Notes under the pieces: model-generated
Seen by the model: only the letters and a program-made list of their open reading frames with translations
The model's database searches: none
What the model was told of the DNA's origin: nothing
Shown: in pieces, positions 1-8,244 of the stretch
Layout of the letters: each line of letters opens with the position of its first letter
Numbering within the stretch: position 1 is the stretch's first letter
Program-made: the position numbers and the translations under genes
NCBI GenBank assembly: GCA_009698975.1
Contig: WLPB01000003.1
Coordinates: 1 to 16,612, forward strand
Origin: Actinomycetota bacterium
Lineage (GTDB): Bacteria > Actinomycetota > Actinomycetes > Nanopelagicales > Nanopelagicaceae
DNA length: 16,612 nucleotides
Reading direction: 5' to 3'

Positions 1-25
1 CACTATTCCCAGCGCTGAAGCAACT

Positions 26-37
26 ATGACTAGTCAT
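26..37. promoter_or_regulatory. Perfect 12-bp palindrome upstream of the five-gene operon
   Basis: ATGACTAGTCAT is identical to its own reverse complement. It lies about 110 bp before the first start codon of the operon and upstream of its candidate promoter. It could be an operator for a dimeric regulator. It could also be chance, or part of the end of an upstream gene: two reading frames enter from the left edge and stop at 27-29 and 38-40. Nothing else in bases 1-25 can be identified. Confidence 0.3.
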
Positions 38-61
38 TGACTTATCTGACGCCTAGCCCAC

Positions 62-91
62 TTGTCGCGCTCAGGAAGCTCTCAGTACCCT
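62..91 (+). promoter_or_regulatory. Candidate promoter of the tubulin-like/VWA operon
   Basis: A -35-like TTGTCG at 62-67 is followed after 18 bp by a TANNNT -10 box, TACCCT, at 86-91. This would start transcription near base 98, leaving a leader of about 50 nt before the SD-preceded ATG at 149. The -35 match is weak. An alternative -35-like TTGACT at 37-42 has no good -10 partner. Confidence 0.35.
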
Positions 92-130
92 TGCAAAACG
101 CACGAAGGTCACAAATGCGACTTTGTTGAA

Positions 131-140
131 AGGGGAGGAG
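131..140 (+). promoter_or_regulatory. Strong ribosome binding site that fixes the start of the first gene
   Basis: AGGGGAGGAG is a near-ideal purine-rich Shine-Dalgarno sequence ending 8 bases before the ATG at 149. It argues against the upstream in-frame TTG at 62, which would add 29 residues of no recognisable character. Confidence 0.75.
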
Positions 141-148
141 AGCGCCAC

Positions 149-586
149 ATGAGCACCCTTCCTCCGCCTATTCCAGGCACGCCAAAGAGTGGCGGAGTAA
201 TGAAACCCCCACCGATTCCGAGTGGTTTCGGTGGAACAACAGCGACAACGAAGATACACGCAGAAGATTATGTGCGAGCTTCGATTCTTCCGCTCATCAT
301 CGCGCTCGTTGCAACAGTCGCAAGCTTATTTTTAACGCTGTTTTTCCGAAATATTTCTACCTGGGTTAACTTACTCGGATACCTACTTACTCCATTTCTC
401 GTCATAATTTGTGCGGGTCTAGATTCAGTTCAGCAACGACGTAAGGCGACCACGGATCTCTATTTCTTGGAAAACCGGAAGTATTCATTATTTTTGCGCG
501 CACTCTCTGCGCTCGCTCTACTGATTTCGATTCCTCACATTAATGGAATTGCAACAACTATTGCCGCATGGGTGGCGGATCTCTGA
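149..586 (+). CDS. Small three-TM membrane protein with PPPIP motifs
   Basis: Encodes 145 residues of a family I do not recognise. The N-terminal 40 residues are hydrophilic and proline-rich, with two PPPIP motifs (residues 5-9 and 20-24), each followed by a Gly-containing stretch. Three hydrophobic segments follow at about 44-66, 71-90 and 113-142. The loop at 91-112 carries QRRK and NRK positive clusters, which would place it in the cytoplasm. The start is set by the strong SD at 131-140. The stop overlaps the next ATG by one base (TGATG), so translation is probably coupled to the VWA gene. As first gene of the operon it is likely a membrane component of the tubulin-like system. The proline motifs resemble the polyproline tail of its neighbour, hinting at a shared binding partner; that is inference. 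Confidence 0.8.
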   Translation: MSTLPPPIPGTPKSGGVMKPPPIPSGFGGTTATTKIHAEDYVRASILPLIIALVATVASLFLTLFFRNISTWVNLLGYLLTPFLVIICAGLDSVQQRRKATTDLYFLENRKYSLFLRALSALALLISIPHINGIATTIAAWVADL

Positions 587-3216
587 TGAGTAAGCGTCTT
601 GCGGTTTACGCTTTCCTGGTTGCAATTTTTCTTTCAATATTTCCGTCTGTGAGCTCAGCCAGCAACCACGATGAATTATCAGATACCGGAAATCGCGCAT
701 TTGAAGATTTGACTCGATGCATCAGCACAAAGAAAGTGCTTGATGTTTACTACCTCATTGATCAATCTGGATCTCTCAAGCTTACGGATAAGAACGATGA
801 CCGCGCGGGGATTCTTGCTGGCAGCCTCAGCGCTCTAGGAGATTTCGAGAGTGATGTCACGGTTAACTATGCAGTGACATTCTTCGGTGATGGCGTCGAT
901 AACTGGGCCAAGTGGAGCGAAGTAAATCCCTCAACAATCGATTCAAAAGCTAACGCGCTCAGCGCAGAGATTAAGAAACCATCCCGCAAGAGCGATTTCA
1001 ACACGGATTGGCTGGCAGGACTAGAAAGAGCTCGGAGTGATCTTGAGGGCCAGAAGCGAATCTCAAATGGCTGTCAGGCTTTGATTTGGCTGACTGATGG
1101 CGGGATATGGCTACAGAACGGAAGCGGTTATTCAGCCCCCCATAACTTCAGTCAGGATCGTACTGATAATGCAGTGAATGAACTCTGTAACGATGTGATG
1201 CCTGCACTTCGACAGAACCAGGTTTCAGTTTTCGGTGTTCTGCTAAAAAATGATGCTCAGCTCGATCAGATGGATAGCACCAAGCGAGAAGAGACCGTCA
1301 ATGGAATGTCGCATATGTTCCCCTTGGTTGAAGGTTCTTTGGATAACGCATCAATAGATGGCATCCCACAAGATAATCGGACCTGCGGCGTCGTGCCAAT
1401 TCCAGCAAACCAATCTGCCGGCGCAGTGCTTATCGCAACAGATCCAGTATCACTTGCTCTGCAATTTATGGTTTTGACCGCTGCAACACAAGGTGGAAAT
1501 GAAGGCGCTCTTTCACCAGGTAATCCAACTCGCTTTACTATCGATAAAGGCGTTCGCAAGTTTCAATTGGTGAGTACAACACGCGAATGGACGCTAATTG
1601 GCCCAAGTGGTGAGAGCTATTCAGAAGGTTCTGCTGGTGTTGATGTTAGACGCGCTGGCCTAATTACCACAATTAAAGTTGAAGTTGGCGCACTAGAATT
1701 CGGCAAGTGGGAATTTGCTTTTGATAAGAACTCTAGGAATAAACTCTTTCTTTTCAGTGGATTAGATGTGCGCATCAATAGAAGTGGTTTTGTTGCTGGT
1801 GAAAATGGAACACTCTCAGGAAATATCATCACATCAAGTAAGATTCAAAAAGTGGATTTGTCTGCCTACAACCAAGCTCCTGTCACTATAAAAATCATTA
1901 AGAGTGATGGAAAACCTGAATCACTTGCTGAAGTTACTCCAACCAATGGCGGCAGATTTACTCTTGATAATTTCCGTCCGCTGCCAGGTGAAACGCAACT
2001 TGAGTTACGACTGACAATGCCGCTAACCACTACTGGCGGCACAGTGCTTAAGCCAATAAGCGTTACCGTGGTAATCGATATTCCCGATCGCAGTAATTAC
2101 CCAACCCTTGAGCAAGTCCCAGTAAAAATTGGTGATTTGGTTGAACTTAAAAGCGGTCAGGGAGAAATCAAAATAATTGGTCCATCTCAAGGAAGTGGTC
2201 GGGTTTGTTTTGAAACCGGCAACAACAATGGTGTGGAAACAACTTCTGACGAACTTAAAGATGATCGTAGATTTACCTACACAATCAAGGATCTTCCAGC
2301 AGATGGCTGTGTGGCAGTCGGTGAGAACGAACCGAAGTCACTGATAATTGAAGCCACCACAACTAAAACAGGGGAAGGCTCAGTCGAAGCAAATCTTCCG
2401 ATGACTTCGTACTCAGATTCCGACAACAATGCTTTCATCAAAGACGATGTCCCCGTTGAATTCAATACAACCGTGGAGAAAAAGCTAGAGTGGCTGATTA
2501 AGATTTTGCTTTACTTACTTGGTATTGCGCTTCCTTGGGCATTTAGCTACATCCAAAATCGAATCACTACAAAGATTGCCTTTGGTCCTAAGATCCAGCG
2601 AGCCACTTTGCCTGTTTTGATTCACTCGACCAAAGGCGTCACCGCTCCAGATGGCTCACCAATGTTGGTAAAGGGTGAGGACTTTAGGTTCATTCCTGAA
2701 CAAAGTGATACGAATTTCTATAAAGATCCAATTGGCGAAATGCGCGCGAAGACATCAATTAACGTACTTCGTGCGCCATGGTTTGAGGTTGCTGCAACGC
2801 CAGGACATCGCTTGGTAACCATGGTGCCTTCGACTTCAATGTTGCGTAAGCGTTTTGCAACCGGGCAGGTTGCGCCAATGAAGGGCAATATTGATACATT
2901 CTGGGCAATTCAGATTAAAGACGGAGATCTTCTCAACACCGCCTACGCAACTGCCATCCCAGGAACTCTCTTAATCTTTAAGCGAAATAAATTGTCGCAA
3001 CCTAATCAACATGTTGATGTTGTGATGAAAGCAGTTCAAACACCTGGAATTTGGGGAGCAATCTCAGCACTGCCAAAGTCTGTGACAGCGATTGTGTCAG
3101 GTGAAAAGCCACAGAAGAAAGGCGTAACACCGCCACCACCGCCACCGATTTCGGGAACTATCCCGCCACCGCCACCCCCGCCATCTGGGATGGTTCCACC
3201 ACCGCCCAAGTTTTAA
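586..3216 (+). CDS. Exported VWA-domain membrane protein with cytosolic polyproline tail
   Basis: Encodes 876 residues. Residues 1-25 form a signal peptide (KR, hydrophobic core, then a VSSA-type cleavage region). A VWA domain spans about 50-255 with a complete MIDAS metal site: D59-x-S61-x-S63 (DQSGS), T140 in FNTDW, and D171 in LTDG. A long beta-rich, Ig-like region follows to about 625. One TM helix lies at about 636-656, then a basic stop (QNR), a cytosolic domain of about 190 residues, and a tail of proline runs of 6, 7 and 4 separated by ISGTI and SGMV. The start was taken at the ATG overlapping the previous stop because the signal peptide begins there; an ATG at 568 would add six residues. 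The topology suggests an outside ligand- or surface-binding module linked to a cytosolic partner, plausibly the tubulin-like protein. VWA proteins are known neighbours of FtsZ-like membrane-remodelling genes. Confidence 0.88.
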   Translation: MSKRLAVYAFLVAIFLSIFPSVSSASNHDELSDTGNRAFEDLTRCISTKKVLDVYYLIDQSGSLKLTDKNDDRAGILAGSLSALGDFESDVTVNYAVTFFGDGVDNWAKWSEVNPSTIDSKANALSAEIKKPSRKSDFNTDWLAGLERARSDLEGQKRISNGCQALIWLTDGGIWLQNGSGYSAPHNFSQDRTDNAVNELCNDVMPALRQNQVSVFGVLLKNDAQLDQMDSTKREETVNGMSHMFPLVEGSLDNASIDGIPQDNRTCGVVPIPANQSAGAVLIATDPVSLALQFMVLTAATQGGNEGALSPGNPTRFTIDKGVRKFQLVSTTREWTLIGPSGESYSEGSAGVDVRRAGLITTIKVEVGALEFGKWEFAFDKNSRNKLFLFSGLDVRINRSGFVAGENGTLSGNIITSSKIQKVDLSAYNQAPVTIKIIKSDGKPESLAEVTPTNGGRFTLDNFRPLPGETQLELRLTMPLTTTGGTVLKPISVTVVIDIPDRSNYPTLEQVPVKIGDLVELKSGQGEIKIIGPSQGSGRVCFETGNNNGVETTSDELKDDRRFTYTIKDLPADGCVAVGENEPKSLIIEATTTKTGEGSVEANLPMTSYSDSDNNAFIKDDVPVEFNTTVEKKLEWLIKILLYLLGIALPWAFSYIQNRITTKIAFGPKIQRATLPVLIHSTKGVTAPDGSPMLVKGEDFRFIPEQSDTNFYKDPIGEMRAKTSINVLRAPWFEVAATPGHRLVTMVPSTSMLRKRFATGQVAPMKGNIDTFWAIQIKDGDLLNTAYATAIPGTLLIFKRNKLSQPNQHVDVVMKAVQTPGIWGAISALPKSVTAIVSGEKPQKKGVTPPPPPPISGTIPPPPPPPSGMVPPPPKF

Positions 3217-3263
3217 ATAATTGAATAGAAGTCAAATAAAGAAGTGAAAAAGCATCAAACTAC

Positions 3264-3270
3264 GAAGGAG
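3264..3270 (+). promoter_or_regulatory. Ribosome binding site for the tubulin-like gene
   Basis: GAAGGAG ends 5 bases before the ATG at 3276. The preceding 59-bp gap is AT-rich and holds no convincing promoter or terminator, so read-through from the VWA gene is likely. Confidence 0.65.
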
Positions 3271-3275
3271 AAGAA

Positions 3276-6200
3276 ATGTTACGTCCAGTGCTATTGGTAG
3301 GAGTCGGCGGTTCAGGTGGAAAGACCCTGCGCGCAGTACGACAAGCTCTCGATCTTCGCCTTCAGCAAGCAGGGTGGAAAGAAGAATGGCCGGCAGCGTG
3401 GCAATTTCTGCATGTTGATAGCCCGGTGACCCAGGATGGTGTGGAATTCCCTGCGCCATTTCTGCCGACCGAAGATTATGTCAACTTGGTTGCAACCGGA
3501 ACTTCATACACCGTGGCATATGGTGCTGCCATCAAGAATGTTAAAGACAAATTTTTAACAGAGACTGAGGCCTCACTTCCATCAAAATTCGAAGTGACTG
3601 TTCCGGTAGAGCTCGGTGCTGGCAAATATCGCGGCGTGGGTCGCACACTGATAGTGGCAAAAATGGCAGATGTAAAATTAGCCGCTTCGACAGCGATTGG
3701 CCGATTAACTTCTGACGGTGCTCTGTCGCAGTTAGCTGCAATCAATAGCTTGTTAGGCAATAAGGCGGGACAAACCTCTAAAGACCCTATTGTCATTGTT
3801 GTTTCATCAATCGCGGGCGGATCTGGTGCTGGACAGTACGTTGAGGTTACTGAAGCAATCAAAAATGCTGCCCCGACAGCTCAATGGGTGCATAGTATTT
3901 TTTCACTTCTTTACGCACCGGATGTCTTCAAGTCCGTCGGAGATCCTGATCTAATCGCGCCAAACTCACTTGGTGCGATGGCAGAAGCAATGTCAGGAAT
4001 GTGGTCAACTGATCTTGAAGACAGCACAAAAGATCTATATCAGGCTAAAGGAATCAATATTCCAGGGATAGGTGAAGATCCAAAGATTCATATTGGTCCT
4101 CGCTTCAACTTTGTAATTGGCCGTGAAAATAACACAATCGACTTTAAGGATCAGCCCGATGTGTACAAGGCGGTAGCGGCTAGTCTTTCAACTTGGATTA
4201 CCGACGATAGAGTTCAAGATAAGTTAATGGCATACAACGTGGCTAATTTCTCCGCCGGAGTTGGCGCCATGGTCCTACCTGATGCAACTGGGATTAAAGA
4301 TGAAGACCAAGCGCCACCGTTTGCATCTATGGGATTCGGACGAGTTTCTTTAGGTCGTGACAAATTTCTACAATACGCCGGTGAGCGCATTGCACGTTCG
4401 TCAATTGATCAAATGCTTTATGCCCACTCTGTTGGAGCTGACCACGATAAATTCCATATAGATGAGATTATCGATGCAAAGGCGAAGCAGAATTTTCCTG
4501 ATTTCCTTAGCGACATCCATCTTTCGCATAACAGTGACGAAACAAATGAGATTTTAATTGCAGTACGCCCTGCGCGTGAAGCAATTTTAGGTCGCTTTTA
4601 TAGTGAAATTTTCTCTGAAGCTCAAGAAGGAGTTTCTGCCCGAACTGGCGGTCAATCAGTGAATGCTTGGGGTGAAGCAATCACTGCTAAGTATCAAGTG
4701 AAAAGCGCACAAAATCCAAAGTCTTCTTTGATTCGTGAAGAGGAGATTGCTCGCTCGGCAAAGATGAAGGAATTTGTCGCTACCCAGAAGCAGAATATTC
4801 TGGCTGAAACCTCACGAGCTATTTCGCAGCTCGGTATAAAAGTTGCAGTCGAGATGCTCAAAATGCTTGAAGAGGACCTCACGACACATAGAGGCGAACT
4901 GTCGAAAAAGAGGAATCAATACCAAGGTTGGGCAAATAGCCACGCTGGCTCGATTGCGACGGCGCTTCAAGCAGTCCAAGGCCAAGAATCAGTAAGGGTG
5001 GATAACCCTGCAGTTTCCTCAGCAATTGAAATCGCTCGAAACTGCTTTTACTATCTCTTAGAGGCCGAGTTGCTAGCCACTACAGAGTCTCTCTTGGAAG
5101 ATATGGTGGCTAATTTCATTAGACCGCTTCGTGAACATCTATTCTCATCCGAGTCTGCACTCTTGAAAGTGATTGAAGTTTCATCGAGCGACAGTTCAAA
5201 GCAAAATCTATATGAGACTTGGCCGAAGATGGATCAAGATACGGTTCCGCTAAAGTTCAAAGCTGCGCCGAACGAATTCCTTCTGATAGAGACAAGTACT
5301 TATCCTGAAGAATTCGACACTCTAATTGCGCAATCGGTCGCCTTCAAAAGCCGCGATTATGCTTTTCGTGTAGTAATTGACGAAGTGCTGATGGGTAAAT
5401 TAGCCCTGGATGACTTGGAACCAGAATCTGCATGGCAACTCATCGATACAGCAAAGGAATGGATTCCACTCGATCGTGCTGCACGTATTGACGAGAGTCA
5501 ATCAAACCAACCAGCAAGATTCGAGTTCAGTGCATATCCGCAGGACTACCTCACTCGAGCAATGGCGTGGATGCAACGAAAAGGCTCTCAATTTTATAGA
5601 TATCTACATGAAGATATCGCTGGCTTCCTAGATGAAAAAATGGAAGACCGCGCGTTGTTGATTGAACGTCAACAAATTTTCAAGCGCCAGTTTAAAGATT
5701 CACTTCTAGCATCCGAACCTTTAGTGAAATTGAACTCTGCTCTCCTAATGCAGGTTCATAATCGCCAATTAGGTCAAGTCGACTCGGTTATGAGTACAGT
5801 TCCATTTGATAAAGGTTCTCAAGCATATGCAATCACTGAGGGAGTACTCAATGATCAAAAAATGTGGAATGGAGCAGCATCAGAAGGTCTTTTCAACTCT
5901 GCGGCAAAAGGAATCCAGAATATCGATGTATTCTCGGTGCAATCACCTTTCCAGCCAGTGGTTATGAATTCGATAGTTCAACCGATTTCAGAAGCTTGGT
6001 TAAAGCATCGTGCAGATTTAGAAACACGTAGAGATTTCATGAAGTGGCGTCGTGCGCGCCCACTCTTTGAAGCTGTTCCCGCCTCGCCTGCTAAAAAACG
6101 GGCAATGTTACGCGGATGGTATGTGGCTCGAATTCTTGGACAGCTTGATAACGAAAGCAATGAGCAGGATCTTGGTCCACACCTAAAAATATGGAATCCA

Positions 6201-6695
6201 CGGGAATCTTCCTATGATTCATTTCCTTATCCTCTGATGCACGGCGACGTGGTTGAGGCGGATAATTATCCAGGTGCAATCCTGCAATCTCTAAGCATCG
6301 CGCTTGTTATGTGTAACTCTGAAGGGTCTCTGGCACCGCTGGATGCTTATAAGCGACTCATGTACTTGGGAGATATAAAGAGTGGACAAAACTCAGAACT
6401 TCTTAGATGGATCATCGATGGAAAATTATCCGGTGGAACCCCTAAGACTCCTAATGAAGAACGTGCTGGAAGTGCTGGAACAGGCAAAGAATCACTTGAC
6501 GAAAGAAGAGAGAAAGTCCTTGCCCACATTGAAGAGCTCTCAAACGAGCTTCGCGATGAGGTTGAGAATCTTGACCATAAGAGAGATTCTCGAAATACGA
6601 CAGTCACATGGGAAATCAAGCATGAACTTCGTAGTGCTCTCTCTGAAATTCTAGAGGCAGCAACTAAGGCAGTCGCTAAGAAGAGCGGAATCTAA
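3276..6695 (+). CDS. Tubulin/FtsZ-like cytomotive protein (Tubulin_2-type)
   Basis: Encodes 1139 residues. The N-terminal third carries the loop order of a tubulin/FtsZ nucleotide-binding domain: T1 GVGGSGG (9-15); T2-like LHVDS (45-49); T3-like GAGKYRGVGR (114-123), very close to the FtsZ GAGANPEVGR loop; and the T4 signature AGGSGAGQ (180-187). A helix at about 293-310 (PDVYKAVAASLSTWIT) resembles FtsZ helix H7. SMGFGRVSLGRDK (351-363) resembles the start of the FtsZ second domain (MGxGxxxGxxR). The remaining roughly 750 residues are helical, with charged heptad-like stretches near 495-560 and 1075-1139. The length is about three times that of FtsZ, typical of the large tubulin-like family seen with VWA proteins. 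It is presumed to bind GTP and polymerise at the membrane; both are inferred. The next gene begins one base after its stop. Confidence 0.82.
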   Translation: MLRPVLLVGVGGSGGKTLRAVRQALDLRLQQAGWKEEWPAAWQFLHVDSPVTQDGVEFPAPFLPTEDYVNLVATGTSYTVAYGAAIKNVKDKFLTETEASLPSKFEVTVPVELGAGKYRGVGRTLIVAKMADVKLAASTAIGRLTSDGALSQLAAINSLLGNKAGQTSKDPIVIVVSSIAGGSGAGQYVEVTEAIKNAAPTAQWVHSIFSLLYAPDVFKSVGDPDLIAPNSLGAMAEAMSGMWSTDLEDSTKDLYQAKGINIPGIGEDPKIHIGPRFNFVIGRENNTIDFKDQPDVYKAVAASLSTWITDDRVQDKLMAYNVANFSAGVGAMVLPDATGIKDEDQAPPFASMGFGRVSLGRDKFLQYAGERIARSSIDQMLYAHSVGADHDKFHIDEIIDAKAKQNFPDFLSDIHLSHNSDETNEILIAVRPAREAILGRFYSEIFSEAQEGVSARTGGQSVNAWGEAITAKYQVKSAQNPKSSLIREEEIARSAKMKEFVATQKQNILAETSRAISQLGIKVAVEMLKMLEEDLTTHRGELSKKRNQYQGWANSHAGSIATALQAVQGQESVRVDNPAVSSAIEIARNCFYYLLEAELLATTESLLEDMVANFIRPLREHLFSSESALLKVIEVSSSDSSKQNLYETWPKMDQDTVPLKFKAAPNEFLLIETSTYPEEFDTLIAQSVAFKSRDYAFRVVIDEVLMGKLALDDLEPESAWQLIDTAKEWIPLDRAARIDESQSNQPARFEFSAYPQDYLTRAMAWMQRKGSQFYRYLHEDIAGFLDEKMEDRALLIERQQIFKRQFKDSLLASEPLVKLNSALLMQVHNRQLGQVDSVMSTVPFDKGSQAYAITEGVLNDQKMWNGAASEGLFNSAAKGIQNIDVFSVQSPFQPVVMNSIVQPISEAWLKHRADLETRRDFMKWRRARPLFEAVPASPAKKRAMLRGWYVARILGQLDNESNEQDLGPHLKIWNPRESSYDSFPYPLMHGDVVEADNYPGAILQSLSIALVMCNSEGSLAPLDAYKRLMYLGDIKSGQNSELLRWIIDGKLSGGTPKTPNEERAGSAGTGKESLDERREKVLAHIEELSNELRDEVENLDHKRDSRNTTVTWEIKHELRSALSEILEAATKAVAKKSGI

Positions 6696-6696
6696 A

Positions 6697-8244
6697 ATGG
6701 CGAATGAGAGTAAGCGCGACTCAATATCGGTCGTGCTCTTTCCCTCCGATGCACTTTATAAGGAATTCGCGCCTCTTATTCTCGAGTGGACCAAAGAGGG
6801 ATTATTGGGATCTTTTCTAGCAGTGACACCTTCAATGGTCGTACAAAAAGTTGACGAACCTCTTTCAATTTTTGTCGAGAAACTAGGTCTCAATGCAGAT
6901 GAAGATTTTGTGCCCTATTCTCTAGATGCATTTGACGAGCTCGCGCAACGTGAATACAGCGTTGTTCGTATCGTTGGTTTTCATATGCTTCGCACAGGTC
7001 ACAAAGTTGATGTGAAGCAGGGCAAGCTGTACGAGGAAGTGATGGATTACCTTGTTAAATCACTACCGATGGTTTCGGCAGGAACGGTTGAGGGACAAGA
7101 GGGAACTCGAGTACTGCGAATCAATCTTGTTGTCGCACCAACAAAACTCCACTCTGGCGGATTTGAGCCAGCATTTAATGGTCCATGGAACATGCATGTG
7201 ATTGCATCACCCGAAGATCGCCGAACACCATGGACGGCGGATAGCCTTGTAAGAGATGACGAAAAGTTCACTCGCTTTGGACTGATGCATTTGGCCACAA
7301 CTGCTGGCATTTGGAATGGCTTAAAAGTAAGCCCATTTGAATTAGTTAATTTTGAGGATGCCAAAAAGGGAAACTTCTGGCTCTCTCGCATATTTGTTAA
7401 TGCAATTCTCACTGATGGGCTCTCACGCCGTGTTGCAGCTAAGGTCGTTGATGGAATTTCAAGTTCGTCTACCGATATTTATGACTCAAAACTTGGCATT
7501 GCAATTCCAGGCACTGAACTTATTTCCGATGATTTAGTAGATCAATTCATCGAGGGAATGGTTGCCCAAGTGTTCAGTATTGAAGGCGGAGTCCTTGGCT
7601 TTTCTCGGCCCGCCCCAGATGCTCCACCGCCACAAGAGAGCTGGTATGAGTGGACTCAGATTAAATCTTTCTTGATATTCTCATGGGATAAACTCAAGGT
7701 GATTCCATGGTGGATGTGGGTTTTCATCCGTCGAGGAATCGGCCGAAAGATGACAGCAACTTTCCAAGGAAATGAAGGTTTGGCTCAAGTCGGAATCAAT
7801 CAAAATGATCCAATGGATTCCCGGGATCGAATTCTGGCTAATAAACTCGTTGATATTTTGAGCGTTCAATCTGCCGCTCGTAACTCATTGAGCGCACCGC
7901 TTCGCGGTAATTCAGCAAAGACAACGCCAAAGTTATGGGCAAGTATTCGCAGATTAGTCTTTGGAATGCTTGATGGCTCTGACCTTAATGAGTTTGGAAT
8001 CGAACCCAAGGAAGGCCGAGTTCCGGTCTTCGCTCGAACTGGTCAGATTATCGCAAACCCTGCTGAGACTGTTTCGGTCCCAGAAATTCTCCATGCACGG
8101 TTAGGAGCGAGTGAAATTAGATTGGCAGAGGCCAGTGGTTCAGGTGCAATGGCGCGCAAATTGAGTGAAGGTGTCACCGCAACAAGAAGACGTATTGAAA
8201 CAATCGAAAATGAATTAGCGCAGATGCAGGGGGGAAATTTCTGA
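6697..8244 (+). CDS. Conserved-operon protein of unknown function
   Basis: Encodes 515 residues with no family I recognise. There is no signal peptide and no P-loop, so it is not a GTPase of the classical kind. The N-terminus (about 10-160) looks like an alpha/beta domain with strands such as ISVVLFP, YSVVRIVGF and RVLRINLVVAP. A proline-rich linker (RPAPDAPPPQES) near 303-314 leads into an aromatic stretch of about 316-346 ending KVIPWWMWVFIRR, which could be an amphipathic membrane-associating helix or a marginal TM segment. The last 50 residues are charged and probably helical or coiled-coil. It starts one base after the tubulin-like stop and shares one base with the next gene, so it is almost certainly co-expressed and probably part of the same complex. 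A cytosolic adaptor or filament regulator is possible, but that is inference from position only. Confidence 0.72.
   Translation: MANESKRDSISVVLFPSDALYKEFAPLILEWTKEGLLGSFLAVTPSMVVQKVDEPLSIFVEKLGLNADEDFVPYSLDAFDELAQREYSVVRIVGFHMLRTGHKVDVKQGKLYEEVMDYLVKSLPMVSAGTVEGQEGTRVLRINLVVAPTKLHSGGFEPAFNGPWNMHVIASPEDRRTPWTADSLVRDDEKFTRFGLMHLATTAGIWNGLKVSPFELVNFEDAKKGNFWLSRIFVNAILTDGLSRRVAAKVVDGISSSSTDIYDSKLGIAIPGTELISDDLVDQFIEGMVAQVFSIEGGVLGFSRPAPDAPPPQESWYEWTQIKSFLIFSWDKLKVIPWWMWVFIRRGIGRKMTATFQGNEGLAQVGINQNDPMDSRDRILANKLVDILSVQSAARNSLSAPLRGNSAKTTPKLWASIRRLVFGMLDGSDLNEFGIEPKEGRVPVFARTGQIIANPAETVSVPEILHARLGASEIRLAEASGSGAMARKLSEGVTATRRRIETIENELAQMQGGNF

Noticed and set aside
62..148. N-terminal extension of the first gene from a TTG start
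   Set aside because: The strong SD at 131-140 places the start at 149, and the extra 29 residues show no recognisable features.
3300..3326. Walker A P-loop in GVGGSGGKT of the tubulin-like protein
   Set aside because: GxxxxGK[ST] would need Gly at residue 10, which is Val. The motif fits a tubulin T1 loop better, and T3/T4 loops follow.
3476..3862. Minus-strand open frames opposite the large genes, such as 128 residues here
   Set aside because: They lie wholly inside clearly coding plus-strand genes, have no SD and no recognisable domains, and are typical frame shadows.
4125..4152. NNTIDFKD (285-292) as the FtsZ T7 catalytic loop
   Set aside because: It resembles NVDFAD, but it lies before the H7-like helix (293-310), whereas T7 follows H7 in FtsZ.
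6697..8244. Product as the GTPase partner known from FtsZ-like systems
   Set aside because: No P-loop, NKxD or other GTPase motif is visible.
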